This document shows, piece by piece, positions 1-7,795 of a DNA stretch of 26,275 nucleotides. The position numbers and the translations under genes were made by a program. Origin of the DNA: CAZUQH01 sp964622465. GTDB taxonomy: Bacteria; CG03; CAZUQH01. The stretch's first letter is position 1, and each line of letters starts with the position of its first letter. The stretch covers positions 1 through 26,275 of the forward strand of contig CAZUQH010000020.1 in NCBI GenBank assembly GCA_964622465.1, in the 5' to 3' direction. The notes under the pieces are model-generated. The model did not search any database, was not told the origin of the DNA, and saw nothing but the letters and a program-made list of their open reading frames with translations.

Positions 1-1464
1 CTGATTTTTGAGGATAGACAGGTTACATATGCTGAAACCAGGCGACTGAGTGATAATCTGGCACGTGGAATAAATGCCCTTGGTGTATCAAAGGGCGACC
101 CGGTTGCGATTTTTCTCCCAAACTGTCTTGAGTACGCAATTGCATACTATGCAATAATGAAACTCGGTGGGATTTGTGCACCGCTTGACGTTCGATTGAA
201 GGAAGGAGAACTTATAACAATTTTCACTGACGCTCAGATGAAGGCAGTTATAACAACCAGCGACTTTGTGCCACTGTTCCAGACAGTAAAGAGCAGTGTC
301 CCCTCGCTTGGTGCAATTGTGTCTCTCGGTGGCGGGATAGGTGAAAGTGTAACCAGGATGGAGGTGCTGCTCAATCAGGACGGGCCTAAACTGCCCGCCC
401 CGGAAGTTTCCTCTGATGGCGTCGCGCTTTATCTATATACTTCCGGAACGACTGGTAAACCAAAAGGTGTGATGACTACTTACGGAAACCTTGACCGTTT
501 TCCGGGCGATATGCAAGGAGTGTGGAAAGCAGGAGAACAAGACCGTTGGTTATTATGTCTCCCCGCATCACACATAAGCGGTCCTATAGTGTTCAATTTT
601 CCTATCTCCATCGGGACAATAGCAGTTATCCTTGGTCCATTCCATCCAAAGAAATGGCTGGAAGCGGTTCAGAACGCAAAAGTTACGATGACTCATCTTG
701 TCCCGCCAATTGCGATTGCTCTTTTGCAGTTGAACGAGTTTGACAAATATGACCTGTCATCACTAAAACAGGTAGCGCTTATGGGTGCATATTCGTCCCC
801 GCAGCTCGTAAAAGACTTTGGGTTTGCATTAGGATTGGGACGGCCTGCTTTACAGGGATATGGGCTAACCGAGACATCTCCTTTGGTTACGCTTGAACCA
901 ATAGAAGGCAGTAAAGGGAAACCGGGGACTATAGGTCCACCTGTTCCAGGTATAGAAGTGAAAATTGTTGATGATAATGGCAACGAGGCTCCGATTGGCG
1001 AGATTATAACCAGAGGGCCTCATATAATGAAGGGCTACCATAACAATCCTGAGGCGACAGATGAGATAATTCGCGACGGATGGCTTTACACAGGTGACCT
1101 GGCACGAATGGATGAGAATGGTTACATCTACATTGTAGGACGCACGAGCGACCGTATAAATGTTGGTGGATTAATGGTATATGTTTCAGAGGTAGAAGAT
1201 GTAATTCATAATCATCCGAAAATCAAGGAATATGCAGTAGTTGGAGTGCCAGACAAAAAACGGGGCGAAACGGTCAAAGCAGTCGTTGTTCTAAAGGAGA
1301 ATGAAAAAACTGACGCGCAGGAAATCATAGATTTTTGCCGTAAGCACCTGGCACAGTTTAAAGTACCGAAAATAGTAGAGTTCAGAGATTCTCTACCAAA
1401 AACAGGCACAGGCAAAATTGCAAAAGAGCAACTAAAGAAGCCGATGATGTTTGAAAACAAATAA
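1..1464 (+). CDS. Acyl-CoA synthetase (AMP-forming, ANL superfamily), 5' partial
   Basis: Activates a carboxylic acid with ATP to an acyl-adenylate and transfers it to CoA. The frame is open from the first base of the window, so the true start lies upstream; 487 residues are visible, and perhaps 20-30 N-terminal residues are missing compared with the usual size of about 510. Visible ANL motifs: the Thr/Ser/Gly-rich phosphate loop TSGTTGKPKG (about residue 147), GYGLTETSP (about 286), YTGDLARMDENGYIYIVGR (about 363) with the ribose-binding Asp, and the C-terminal PKTGTGK with the adenylation lysine (about 472). The INVGGLMVYVSEVE hinge is a variant of the usual SGGxNVYPxEVE. The acyl substrate cannot be read from the motifs; long-chain, aryl or succinylbenzoate acids are all possible. 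The -35 box of the next operon lies inside its last codons. Family certain, substrate unknown. Confidence 0.9.
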   Translation: MIFEDRQVTYAETRRLSDNLARGINALGVSKGDPVAIFLPNCLEYAIAYYAIMKLGGICAPLDVRLKEGELITIFTDAQMKAVITTSDFVPLFQTVKSSVPSLGAIVSLGGGIGESVTRMEVLLNQDGPKLPAPEVSSDGVALYLYTSGTTGKPKGVMTTYGNLDRFPGDMQGVWKAGEQDRWLLCLPASHISGPIVFNFPISIGTIAVILGPFHPKKWLEAVQNAKVTMTHLVPPIAIALLQLNEFDKYDLSSLKQVALMGAYSSPQLVKDFGFALGLGRPALQGYGLTETSPLVTLEPIEGSKGKPGTIGPPVPGIEVKIVDDNGNEAPIGEIITRGPHIMKGYHNNPEATDEIIRDGWLYTGDLARMDENGYIYIVGRTSDRINVGGLMVYVSEVEDVIHNHPKIKEYAVVGVPDKKRGETVKAVVVLKENEKTDAQEIIDFCRKHLAQFKVPKIVEFRDSLPKTGTGKIAKEQLKKPMMFENK

Positions 1465-1479
1465 ATATAGTGGTATAAT
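1451..1479 (+). promoter_or_regulatory. Sigma70-type promoter with extended -10 for the PadR-MFS operon
   Basis: TTGAAA (1451-1456), a 17-bp spacer and a perfect TATAAT (1474-1479), preceded by TGG, giving an extended -10 (TGnTATAAT). The -35 lies in the last codons of the acyl-CoA synthetase gene. Predicted start of transcription is near 1486, leaving a leader of about 30 nt with GGAGG at 1505-1509, 8 nt before the regulator ATG. Confidence 0.75.
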
Positions 1480-1517
1480 CTCTTGTCCGGTGATTTTATC
1501 GTTCGGAGGCAAACAGC

Positions 1518-2045
1518 ATGGACAAGAGGGAAATACGAGATTTAGTTCTGCTTGGAGTTCTCAAAAGGACTCCTGCCCACCCATACAACCTACGGAAACA
1601 AGTTAACAAACTCGCTGAACTTACCGGCTGGAAAATTGAGTCAATTTATTATCCGCTTAAAATCCTTGAAAAGCAGGGCTTTATACAGGGGCAGGTAAGC
1701 CATACAGGTAAGCGTCATCGTAGAACATACAAGGTAACACCAGGTGGCTGTAAAGAATTCCAGCGACTAATAAACAGAAGTTTACTCTACCTCGAACGGC
1801 CTACCTTTAATATTGATTTATGCCTGTATTTTCTGGACCAGATTGACCGTAGCGTAATTCCTCTGCGATTGAAAGAGCGCCTTAAGCACCTTAAGAAAAT
1901 TCAGCAGTGGGTAAATAAAGAACAGGGTGCTCTATACAAGAAAGAAAACTCCAGGTTTGTATTAGCAGCACTTGAGCGCATTTTAAGAATAGTAAAAGTA
2001 GAAGAGCGGTTTACGCATAAATTGGTAGAACTCATGGGAAAATAA
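1518..2045 (+). CDS. PadR-family-like winged-helix transcriptional regulator
   Basis: Predicted DNA-binding repressor of 175 residues. The N-terminal 80 residues resemble the PadR winged helix-turn-helix: an opening helix (LVLLGVLKRTPAHPYNL), a recognition region around GWKIESIYYPLKILEKQGFI, and a wing (GKRHRRTYKVTPGG). The remaining 95 residues are helical and charged, as in the PadR C-terminal dimerisation domain. The start is set by GGAGG 8 nt upstream of ATG. Its stop codon directly abuts the ATG of the MFS transporter, so the two are co-transcribed and probably translationally coupled. PadR proteins often repress an adjacent transporter and themselves in response to a small ligand; that role here is inference from the gene order. 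Confident of the fold, moderately confident of the subfamily. Confidence 0.8.
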   Translation: MDKREIRDLVLLGVLKRTPAHPYNLRKQVNKLAELTGWKIESIYYPLKILEKQGFIQGQVSHTGKRHRRTYKVTPGGCKEFQRLINRSLLYLERPTFNIDLCLYFLDQIDRSVIPLRLKERLKHLKKIQQWVNKEQGALYKKENSRFVLAALERILRIVKVEERFTHKLVELMGK

Positions 2046-3251
2046 ATGAGTAAGCAGAAGATAAACAAGAACGTCATCCTTTTGGGATTTACCAGTTTGT
2101 TTACGGATATTTCAAGTGAAATGATTTATCCGCTACTGCCGCTCTTTCTGACAGGTCCTCTCGGTGCAAGCGCAGCAATTGTAGGAATAATTGAAGGGAT
2201 TGCAGAGAGTATTGCATCTCTATTGAAAGTATTTTCAGGTGCCTTGTCTGATTGGTGGCAGCGGCGAAAGCCACTCGCAATCGCAGGATATTCTTCTTCC
2301 GTTATAGGCAAGGTTATTCTCTGGCTTGCGTCTGCCTGGCCAGTGGTGCTTGTAGCGCGAGTAGTTGATAGGATTGGAAAAGGAATTCGCACTGCGCCGC
2401 GCGACGCACTTATTGCTGATTCGGTGGAAAAAAGAATACGTGGCAGAGGTTTTGGGTTGCATCGCGCAATGGATACTCTTGGCGCAGTAGTCGGAGTTTC
2501 GCTCGCTATATTCATTTTCAGTAAGTGGACCGGTAATTTCCGGCTCGTTTTTTTCTGCTCAATTATCCCTGCAATCATAGGTATAGTTTGCCTTACAAGA
2601 GCAAGAGAAGTAGTTTCTTCTCATCCACGGCAGGCAAATAGTGGGAAATCAGAAACGATTACAGCCAGACGTCCGCGAATCCCATCACTCAAAGATTTTG
2701 GCAAGACATGGCGTGGCCTTGACAGGAAACTGAAAGCATTCCTTATTATTACATTTGTGTTTACGCTGGGGAATTCATCAAATCAGTTCCTGTTGCTACG
2801 TGCGCGCAATACCGGTTTCGGGGTTATAGGAGTACTTGCTCTTTACCTTTTATATAATGTGGTATACATGCTCGTTTCCTATCCAGCAGGACACTTTTCT
2901 GACTTGCTTGGCCCGAAGAGAATTCTTGTTCTAGGTTACTTTGTATATGGTATTACCTATTTCTGTTTTGCTTTCCTCCCCACAGCAGGATGGCTCTGGT
3001 TGTCAATCGGGATATATGGCCTGTATATGGGATTAACGCAGGGGGTTGAAAAAGCGCTGGTGAGTGACATGGCGCCACAGGAGGTCCGTGCGACGCTTAT
3101 CGGGTTGCACAGTACGCTTGTCGGGATTGGGCTATTCCCTGCCTCAGTCATTGCAGGACTATTGTGGGATGCAGTTGGGCCGTATGCGCCTTTCGTCCTC
3201 GGCGGCTGCGCAGGTATCGGAGCAGCAGTTGCGCTCGCAGTTCTGATTTGA
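2046..3251 (+). CDS. Major facilitator superfamily (MFS) transporter
   Basis: Integral inner-membrane secondary transporter of 401 residues, the normal size for a 12-helix MFS protein. Hydrophobic segments run through both halves, joined by a charged central loop (about residues 188-230). The loop between helices 2 and 3 holds a motif-A variant (GALSDWWQRRKP, about 65-76), and after helix 4 comes RVVDRIGKGIRTAPRDAL (about 105-122), which is characteristic of a conserved but poorly characterised MFS group. The second half repeats motif A as GHFSDLLGPKR. The ATG follows the regulator stop with no gap. The neighbouring PadR-like gene suggests regulated efflux of a small molecule, but the substrate cannot be told from the sequence. 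The next gene has its own promoter-like sequence overlapping this stop codon. Confidence 0.88.
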   Translation: MSKQKINKNVILLGFTSLFTDISSEMIYPLLPLFLTGPLGASAAIVGIIEGIAESIASLLKVFSGALSDWWQRRKPLAIAGYSSSVIGKVILWLASAWPVVLVARVVDRIGKGIRTAPRDALIADSVEKRIRGRGFGLHRAMDTLGAVVGVSLAIFIFSKWTGNFRLVFFCSIIPAIIGIVCLTRAREVVSSHPRQANSGKSETITARRPRIPSLKDFGKTWRGLDRKLKAFLIITFVFTLGNSSNQFLLLRARNTGFGVIGVLALYLLYNVVYMLVSYPAGHFSDLLGPKRILVLGYFVYGITYFCFAFLPTAGWLWLSIGIYGLYMGLTQGVEKALVSDMAPQEVRATLIGLHSTLVGIGLFPASVIAGLLWDAVGPYAPFVLGGCAGIGAAVALAVLI

Positions 3252-3276
3252 CTTTGAACTGGCAGGGTGATAGATT
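3248..3276 (+). promoter_or_regulatory. Sigma70-type promoter for the sufC-like gene, leaderless geometry
   Basis: TTGACT (3248-3253), 17-bp spacer, TAGATT (3271-3276). The -35 overlaps the stop codon of the MFS gene. The -10 ends 10 nt before the ATG at 3287, so the predicted transcript begins at or within a few bases of the start codon. The only purine-rich stretch (AGGGTGA, 3263-3269) lies in the promoter spacer, about 17 nt from the ATG, and would not be transcribed. Confidence 0.55.
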
Positions 3277-3286
3277 TGTAATTACG

Positions 3287-4036
3287 ATGACAGAGAAAAA
3301 CAATGCCTTACCAATACTTGAGCTAGATAATCTTAAGGTTAAAGTTGGTGGCCAGGAAATACTCCACGGTATTGACTGCGAAGTGAAACAGGGCGAAACC
3401 TACGTTTTATTCGGGCCAAATGGTTCTGGAAAGACGTCTCTTGTGATGGCAATAATGGGTGCTCCGGCGTGGAAGGTAACAAGCGGAAAGATATGGTTTA
3501 AGGGTAAAGATATTACAAAAGTCCCAATGTCCGAACGCGCGAGGCGCGGGATAGGGATGTTGTTCCAGCGGCCGCCAACCGTGCGTGGCGTGACTACCCG
3601 CAAGATGGTAGAAATAGCGAGCAACAGGCGAGCTAATCCTGAAGCGCTCGCCAGCCGTTTACAGGTTACTTCGCTTCTTGACAGAGATATCAACCATGGG
3701 TTTTCCGGAGGTGAGATAAAGCGCACGGAGATTCTGCAGTTGCTTGCACAGCAGCCGGCCTTCATAATGTTCGATGAGCCAGAGTCCGGAGTTGACCTAG
3801 AGAATATCGTGTTAATTGGTCAGGCCATGAACGAGTTACTTGGAAACGAAACAGACCCGCAGCAAAAGCGTTCAGGGCTTATTATTACTCATACCGGGCA
3901 CATTCTAAAGTACGTGCCTGCAGACAGGGGGTATGTGTTACTCGATGGTAAGATTATCTGTTCAGGTAGTCCGATGAAAGTGTTGAAACAAATAGAGGAG
4001 AATGGCTACGAAAGATGCCGAAAATGCGAAAAATAG
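3287..4036 (+). CDS. sufC: SufC-like Fe-S assembly ABC ATPase (SmsC-type)
   Basis: Soluble ABC ATPase of 249 residues, the SufC size, which powers conformational change in the SufB-type scaffold during Fe-S cluster assembly. Visible motifs: Walker A GPNGSGKT (43-50), Q-loop Gln94, signature GFSGGEIKR (138-146), Walker B ending FDEP (162-165), and H-loop His202 in THTGH. GFSGGE..R.EILQ followed by DEP.SGVD is typical of SufC rather than of importer ATPases. There is no membrane partner; a SufB homologue follows and overlaps by 22 nt. I chose ATG 3287 because the upstream extension is read out of frame from the MFS gene and would lie inside the promoter. The C-terminus carries a CRKC pair (244-247), an unusual addition. 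In anaerobes, such SufC/SufB pairs have been described as a minimal SUF-like system (SMS). Confidence 0.88.
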   Translation: MTEKNNALPILELDNLKVKVGGQEILHGIDCEVKQGETYVLFGPNGSGKTSLVMAIMGAPAWKVTSGKIWFKGKDITKVPMSERARRGIGMLFQRPPTVRGVTTRKMVEIASNRRANPEALASRLQVTSLLDRDINHGFSGGEIKRTEILQLLAQQPAFIMFDEPESGVDLENIVLIGQAMNELLGNETDPQQKRSGLIITHTGHILKYVPADRGYVLLDGKIICSGSPMKVLKQIEENGYERCRKCEK

Positions 4037-5130
4037 AAAATGAACTTGACCTGCGCGCTCAAGAGGCGGTTAACAAACCGCCGGCTGCAGGAGAAGATAT
4101 AGACATTGACCGGTACGGCCGGGTAGTGGTACCAGAAAGAGAGTATCTGGATAACCCCGAGGTCCTGTCTACCGGAGTAAAGCAGGAGTTATTGAAAGCA
4201 GGCATAGAACCATCCGGGAAAGACAGGGTCGGCACCTTCATTCAGATAGACCATTCGGTAGTCCATGCGAGTGTCGGGCAGCCCGGGATTGAGGTAACGT
4301 CTACAGTCAAAGCGAGAGAGAAATATTCCTGGCTTGATGATTACTGGTGGAAAGCAGTAGAGGTGGATACAGATAAATTCACCGCGCGTGCTCACTTAGA
4401 GCAACATCACGGGTATTTCTTGAGAACAATGCCAGGGGTTAAAGGGATTTATCCGTTGCAGGCGTGTCTGTTTATGGCGCAACCCGATATAACACAGAAC
4501 GTGCATAATGTCATCATTGCCGAAGAGAATTCAGAGCTGCACGTTATTACAGGATGTGCGTGTGCGCCGGAAGTCGAAAGCGGTCTGCATATAGGCGTTT
4601 CGGAATTCTACGTAAAAAAAGGAGCGCATCTAACGTTTACTATGGTTCATAACTGGGCGCCAGGTATGTTTGTCCGGCCGCGNNNNNNNNNNNNNNNNNN
4701 NNNNNNNNNNNNNNNNNNNNNNNNNNNNNNNNNNNNNNNNNNNNNNNNNNNNNNNNNNNNNNNNNNNNNNNNNNNNNNNNNNGTGAGTACGGGAGGAAAG
4801 ATAGTAGTACGAGGCCTGCTGGTAGGAGAGGTACCGGGAGTAAGGGCGCATCTGGAATGCCACGGATTGTTACTAAATAAGAGAGCATTTATTCATGCGA
4901 TACCTGAATTGGTTGGTAAAGCTGCAGGAGTTGACCTTTCTCACGAAGCTGCCGTTGGTAAAATTGCACAGGATGAGATAGAGTATCTGATGGCGCGTGG
5001 ACTTTCCGAGGAAGAGGCGACTGCCGTAATAGTACGCGGGTTTTTGAACGTTGAGATACAGGGTTTGCCGGAAGCATTAACTAACGAGATGCGCCGTATT
5101 ATCGAACTCGGAGAACAATCGGTTCTATGA
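4015..5130 (+). CDS. sufB: SufB-like Fe-S scaffold protein (SmsB-type), interrupted by an assembly gap
   Basis: Partner of the SufC-like ATPase in Fe-S assembly. 222 residues are readable before a run of 100 Ns and 115 after it, in the same frame by chance of the N length. The C-terminal part carries the diagnostic SufB elements: HLECHG, whose Cys (codon 4858-4860) falls where E. coli SufB has Cys405, DLSHEAAVGKI, matching the His/Glu pair near 433-434, and the closing MARGLSEEEATAVIVRGF. Before the gap, TGCACAP matches the family GCTAP-type motif. These residues favour SufB over SufD. No SufD, SufS, SufU or SufA homologue is present in the window. The ATG lies 14 nt after GAGGAG, inside the end of sufC. 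The family normally has about 70 residues between the two flanks, so the real gap is probably nearer 200 nt than 100. Confidence 0.85.
   Translation: MPKMRKIENELDLRAQEAVNKPPAAGEDIDIDRYGRVVVPEREYLDNPEVLSTGVKQELLKAGIEPSGKDRVGTFIQIDHSVVHASVGQPGIEVTSTVKAREKYSWLDDYWWKAVEVDTDKFTARAHLEQHHGYFLRTMPGVKGIYPLQACLFMAQPDITQNVHNVIIAEENSELHVITGCACAPEVESGLHIGVSEFYVKKGAHLTFTMVHNWAPGMFVRPXXXXXXXXXXXXXXXXXXXXXXXXXXXXXXXXXXVSTGGKIVVRGLLVGEVPGVRAHLECHGLLLNKRAFIHAIPELVGKAAGVDLSHEAAVGKIAQDEIEYLMARGLSEEEATAVIVRGFLNVEIQGLPEALTNEMRRIIELGEQSVL
4683..4782. other. Assembly gap (100 Ns) inside the sufB-like gene
   Basis: Exactly 100 consecutive Ns, a conventional placeholder for a scaffold gap of unknown size. It removes the central beta-helix part of the SufB-like protein. 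Contiguity and the reading frame across it are not proven by this sequence. Confidence 0.98.
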
Positions 5131-5161
5131 AAAACATGAAAGGCCTGAAAGGCAAGAGTGA

Positions 5162-6352
5162 ATGGGCTTTGTTATAGTCGGTGGAGGAGCAACAGGAATC
5201 ACCGCAGCGTCTACTCTGCGCTCTTTGGACAAGACGATAGAGATATCTATATATTCCGAAGAGAAAATCTCTTACTACCCGCGTTCCGGTCTGATTGATT
5301 TCCTCAAGAGCAAATTAGACAATACAAATCCGTCTTTCTATTCCGATAGATGGTACGCTGACCATAAGATTTCACTTTTCTCCGGAGAACCCGTCATAGC
5401 ATTACATCCCGAAAAGAAACAAATAGTTGCGGAGGGCGGAAAGAGCGTCTCATACGACCGCCTCTTGTTGGCGACTGGCGCCAGGCCGGCCGTCCCGGAA
5501 ATACCCGGCAGGGAACTAAACGGTATTTTTACGTTTCGCACGATAGAGGATGCCGGCAGAATACGAGGATTTGCTTCTGGTTGCCAGAACGCAGTAATCA
5601 TTGGCGGCGGTTTGCTGGGTCTTGAAACCGCGGCGGCAATAAAGGAGTCGGTCCAGTCAGTTACCGTTGTCGAGCGTTCGGAACGTCTGGTTCCACGCCA
5701 GCTCGATACTGCTGCGGCATCAACCCTTTTTGATATACTCAAAGAAAAAGGGATAGATATGATTTTGTCAAGCGAGCCGAGAGAGTTTGCAGGTGATGAA
5801 AAGGTGAAAAGCGTCATCCTCGATGACGGAGCAACACTACAAACACAAATGGCAATCATATGTACCGGTATCCAGCCTTCAATTGAACTTGCAAGTACCG
5901 CAGGCCTAAACTGTAATCAGGGAGTAATAGTGGACGAATATTTGAAAACAAGCGCAAGCGATGTTTATGCAGCAGGCGACGTTGCGGAGTTCCATGGATT
6001 GGTGTATGGTACTGCGCAGGCGGCAACGGAGCAAGCGCGCATTGCAGCGAGAAATATGTTACTCTCCAGAAGCGCACGATATTCCGGCAGTATATTTCAG
6101 AATAACCTTAAAATTCCCGGAATACATCTGTTAGCCGTAGGTATTTCTGTTTCACCAGACGGTGAGGCGAAAGAAAAAATCAGCAGCGACAATAAGAAAA
6201 AGACGTATGAGAAAATTGTAGTACGAAGAGGGAGGATAGTTGGCGCGATTGTACTTGGACTACAGGAGCACGAGTCGTACATAACTGATTTGGTAACCAA
6301 GCATGCTACTGTGAAGGAATATAACGCAGGCACCCATAATAATGATTTTTGA
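5162..6352 (+). CDS. FAD-dependent NAD(P)H oxidoreductase (rubredoxin/nitrite-reductase-type pyridine nucleotide reductase)
   Basis: Soluble flavoprotein of 396 residues moving electrons from NAD(P)H through FAD to an unknown acceptor. It has an N-terminal FAD-binding GGGATG (7-12), an ATG motif (105-107), a second Rossmann fold with GGGLLGLE (148-155) for NAD(P)H, and AAGDVAE (270-276), where the Asp contacts FAD. There is no CxxxxC redox disulfide, so it is not a thioredoxin- or lipoamide-type reductase; it resembles rubredoxin, ferredoxin and NirB-type reductases. An in-frame TGA immediately precedes the ATG, so this is the earliest possible start. It sits 31 nt after the SufB-like gene and overlaps the yggS-like gene by 11 nt. 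The context suggests it may supply reducing equivalents or reduced flavin to Fe-S assembly, which is inference. Confidence 0.85.
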   Translation: MGFVIVGGGATGITAASTLRSLDKTIEISIYSEEKISYYPRSGLIDFLKSKLDNTNPSFYSDRWYADHKISLFSGEPVIALHPEKKQIVAEGGKSVSYDRLLLATGARPAVPEIPGRELNGIFTFRTIEDAGRIRGFASGCQNAVIIGGGLLGLETAAAIKESVQSVTVVERSERLVPRQLDTAAASTLFDILKEKGIDMILSSEPREFAGDEKVKSVILDDGATLQTQMAIICTGIQPSIELASTAGLNCNQGVIVDEYLKTSASDVYAAGDVAEFHGLVYGTAQAATEQARIAARNMLLSRSARYSGSIFQNNLKIPGIHLLAVGISVSPDGEAKEKISSDNKKKTYEKIVVRRGRIVGAIVLGLQEHESYITDLVTKHATVKEYNAGTHNNDF

Positions 6353-7013
6353 TTCCGGACAAATCCAGAAAAACGTTAAGGAGATATTGTCTGAATTACC
6401 GCAAGGAATAGCACTTGAGGTGGCTGCGAAGCACCGCACCGCTGAAGAGATATTGATGGCAGTCCACGCAGGGGCTACAATTATCGGCGAGAACTACGTA
6501 CAGGAGGCAGTTGCCGCGCATTCGGTAATTGGTCACAGGGCAAAGTGGCATTTTATCGGTCATCTGCAGAAGAATAAAGCCAGGAAGGCAGTCCAGGTCT
6601 TTGATATGCTCGAGACGATAGATTCCAGCGAAATAGCGCAGGCTGTGAACAGAGCAGCAAGTGAAACCGGAAAGACAATGCCTGTACTGGTGGAAATCAA
6701 CAGTGGATATGAAGAACAGAAAACAGGAGTTATTCCTGAAGATGCGGGGGAGTTGATTGAAGCGGTTTCCCGGCTCAAGAACGTCCAAGTGACGGGATTG
6801 ATGACAATGGGACCACGATTCGGTGACCCCGAAAAAGCACGGCCATATTTTCGTGCCGCCAGGCAACTGTTTGACCGTTTAAAACAATCCCATATCAAGA
6901 ACGTTGAAATGAAATTTCTATCGATGGGAATGTCTGAGACATATCGTGTAGCGATTGAGGAAGGTGCGAATATCGTGCGTATAGGCACGAAAATATTTGG
7001 CCCCCGGAAATGA
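6342..7013 (+). CDS. yggS: YggS/PROSC-family PLP homeostasis protein
   Basis: Single-domain alanine-racemase-fold protein (223 residues, family about 225-235) that binds pyridoxal 5'-phosphate and buffers its supply; no enzymatic reaction is established for the family. Family motifs are in order: Lys30 in LEVAAKHRT as the Schiff-base lysine, GENYVQEA (49-56), HFIGHLQKNKAR (70-81), LMTMGP, and near the C-terminus LSMGMSETY and RIGTKIFG, which hold the phosphate. The lysine motif reads VAAKHR instead of the common AVSKT/AVTKT. It overlaps the end of the oxidoreductase gene by 11 nt, so it is the last member of the sufCB unit. PLP is the cofactor of cysteine desulfurases, which may explain the grouping, although no desulfurase is in view. 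Family assignment is firm. Confidence 0.9.
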   Translation: MIFDSGQIQKNVKEILSELPQGIALEVAAKHRTAEEILMAVHAGATIIGENYVQEAVAAHSVIGHRAKWHFIGHLQKNKARKAVQVFDMLETIDSSEIAQAVNRAASETGKTMPVLVEINSGYEEQKTGVIPEDAGELIEAVSRLKNVQVTGLMTMGPRFGDPEKARPYFRAARQLFDRLKQSHIKNVEMKFLSMGMSETYRVAIEEGANIVRIGTKIFGPRK

Positions 7014-7032
7014 ATAACAGAGTGCAGATTTC

Positions 7033-7062
7033 TTGACAGTCAGCGTATATTTTTGCTATTTT
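7033..7062 (+). promoter_or_regulatory. Sigma70-type promoter for the HAD-GH65 unit
   Basis: Consensus TTGACA (7033-7038), then TATTTT at 7057-7062 with an 18-bp spacer (CTATTT with 17 bp). Predicted transcription start is about 7069, giving a leader of about 12 nt before the TTG start codon. A second possible pair, TTGCTA (7053-7058) with TATAAT (7076-7081), overlaps it and the start codon; I regard that as less likely because it would start transcription inside the gene. Confidence 0.6.
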
Positions 7063-7080
7063 TATGGTTGGAAAATATAA

Positions 7081-7782
7081 TTGAAGGACACTAATTCTCC
7101 CGAAGTACCCTTGCTTTCTTTTGGTGCCGTTATCTTCGACCTCGATGGGGTCGTGGTTAACACAGTCCCTCTCCATTTTGCTGCCTGGAAAAAAATGTTT
7201 TCCGAATATGGAAAGAGTTTCGACTTCGAGGACTATAAGAGAAAAGTCGACGGTATTCCACGGACTGGCGGGGTGAGAGCAATACTTGCTGATTTGAGTG
7301 AAGAGGAACTCTTGCGTGCGGCAACAAAAAAGCAATCGTATTTCCTTGAAGAGCTCAGCAAGAGAGAAGTCCCGGTTTACGATACGACAGTCGATTTTAT
7401 CAAGCAGCTCCGTTCAGCAGAAAAGAAAATCGCAATTATTTCATCGAGCAGGAATTGTTCGATGATACTCAAAAGAACTGGCTTATATCCTTTGATAGAC
7501 GTGGAAGTTAATGGAAACGACGTAAAACATGGGAAGCCGGCACCTGACATATTTCTTACAGCAAGTAGCCGGCTGGGTATTGAGCCGCGAGGGTGCATCG
7601 TTGCGGAAGACGCCGTGCTCGGCGTAAAGGCAGCGAAGAGCGCAGGGATGTTTTGCGTAGGAATTGAGAGGCACGGTGACCCGGCGAGGTTAAAAGAAGC
7701 GAATATCATGGTAAAAGATGCGGCGGAGATAGACCTCGCTGACCTCCAGAAGGAGTACGCCGCGTGGACTCTAAGGCAATAA
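7081..7782 (+). CDS. Beta-phosphoglucomutase-like HAD hydrolase/mutase
   Basis: Haloacid dehalogenase superfamily, subfamily with the alpha-helical cap, 233 residues. The nucleophile motif is IFDLDG with Asp20 and general acid Asp22. After it comes the cap with HFAAWKKMF, resembling the H..W K pattern of beta-phosphoglucomutase. Motif II is SSSRN, motif III is the Lys in HGKPAPDIF, and motif IV is EDAVLGVKAA. Placed directly before a GH65 gene, it most likely converts beta-glucose 1-phosphate released by the phosphorylase to glucose 6-phosphate, a classical gene pair; a plain sugar phosphatase cannot be excluded. The start is TTG: an in-frame TAA directly precedes it, and the HAD core begins at residue 14. 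Ribosome-site support is weak (GGAAAA). Confidence 0.85.
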   Translation: MKDTNSPEVPLLSFGAVIFDLDGVVVNTVPLHFAAWKKMFSEYGKSFDFEDYKRKVDGIPRTGGVRAILADLSEEELLRAATKKQSYFLEELSKREVPVYDTTVDFIKQLRSAEKKIAIISSSRNCSMILKRTGLYPLIDVEVNGNDVKHGKPAPDIFLTASSRLGIEPRGCIVAEDAVLGVKAAKSAGMFCVGIERHGDPARLKEANIMVKDAAEIDLADLQKEYAAWTLRQ

Positions 7783-7795
7783 CCAATATATTAAG

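Noticed and set aside
3164..3286. N-terminal extension of the SufC-like protein back to 3164
   Set aside because: The extra residues are Arg/Ser-rich translation of the MFS gene in another frame, and would precede the promoter; the family begins near ATG 3287.
4630..4888. Minus-strand frames running through the N gap
   Set aside because: They exist only because Ns hide stop codons; the plus strand encodes SufB motifs on both sides.
7053..7081. TTGCTA-17-TATAAT as the promoter of the HAD gene
   Set aside because: The -10 overlaps the TTG start codon, and no in-frame ATG follows at 9-10 nt, so transcription would begin inside the gene; the upstream TTGACA pair fits better. It remains a possible secondary promoter.
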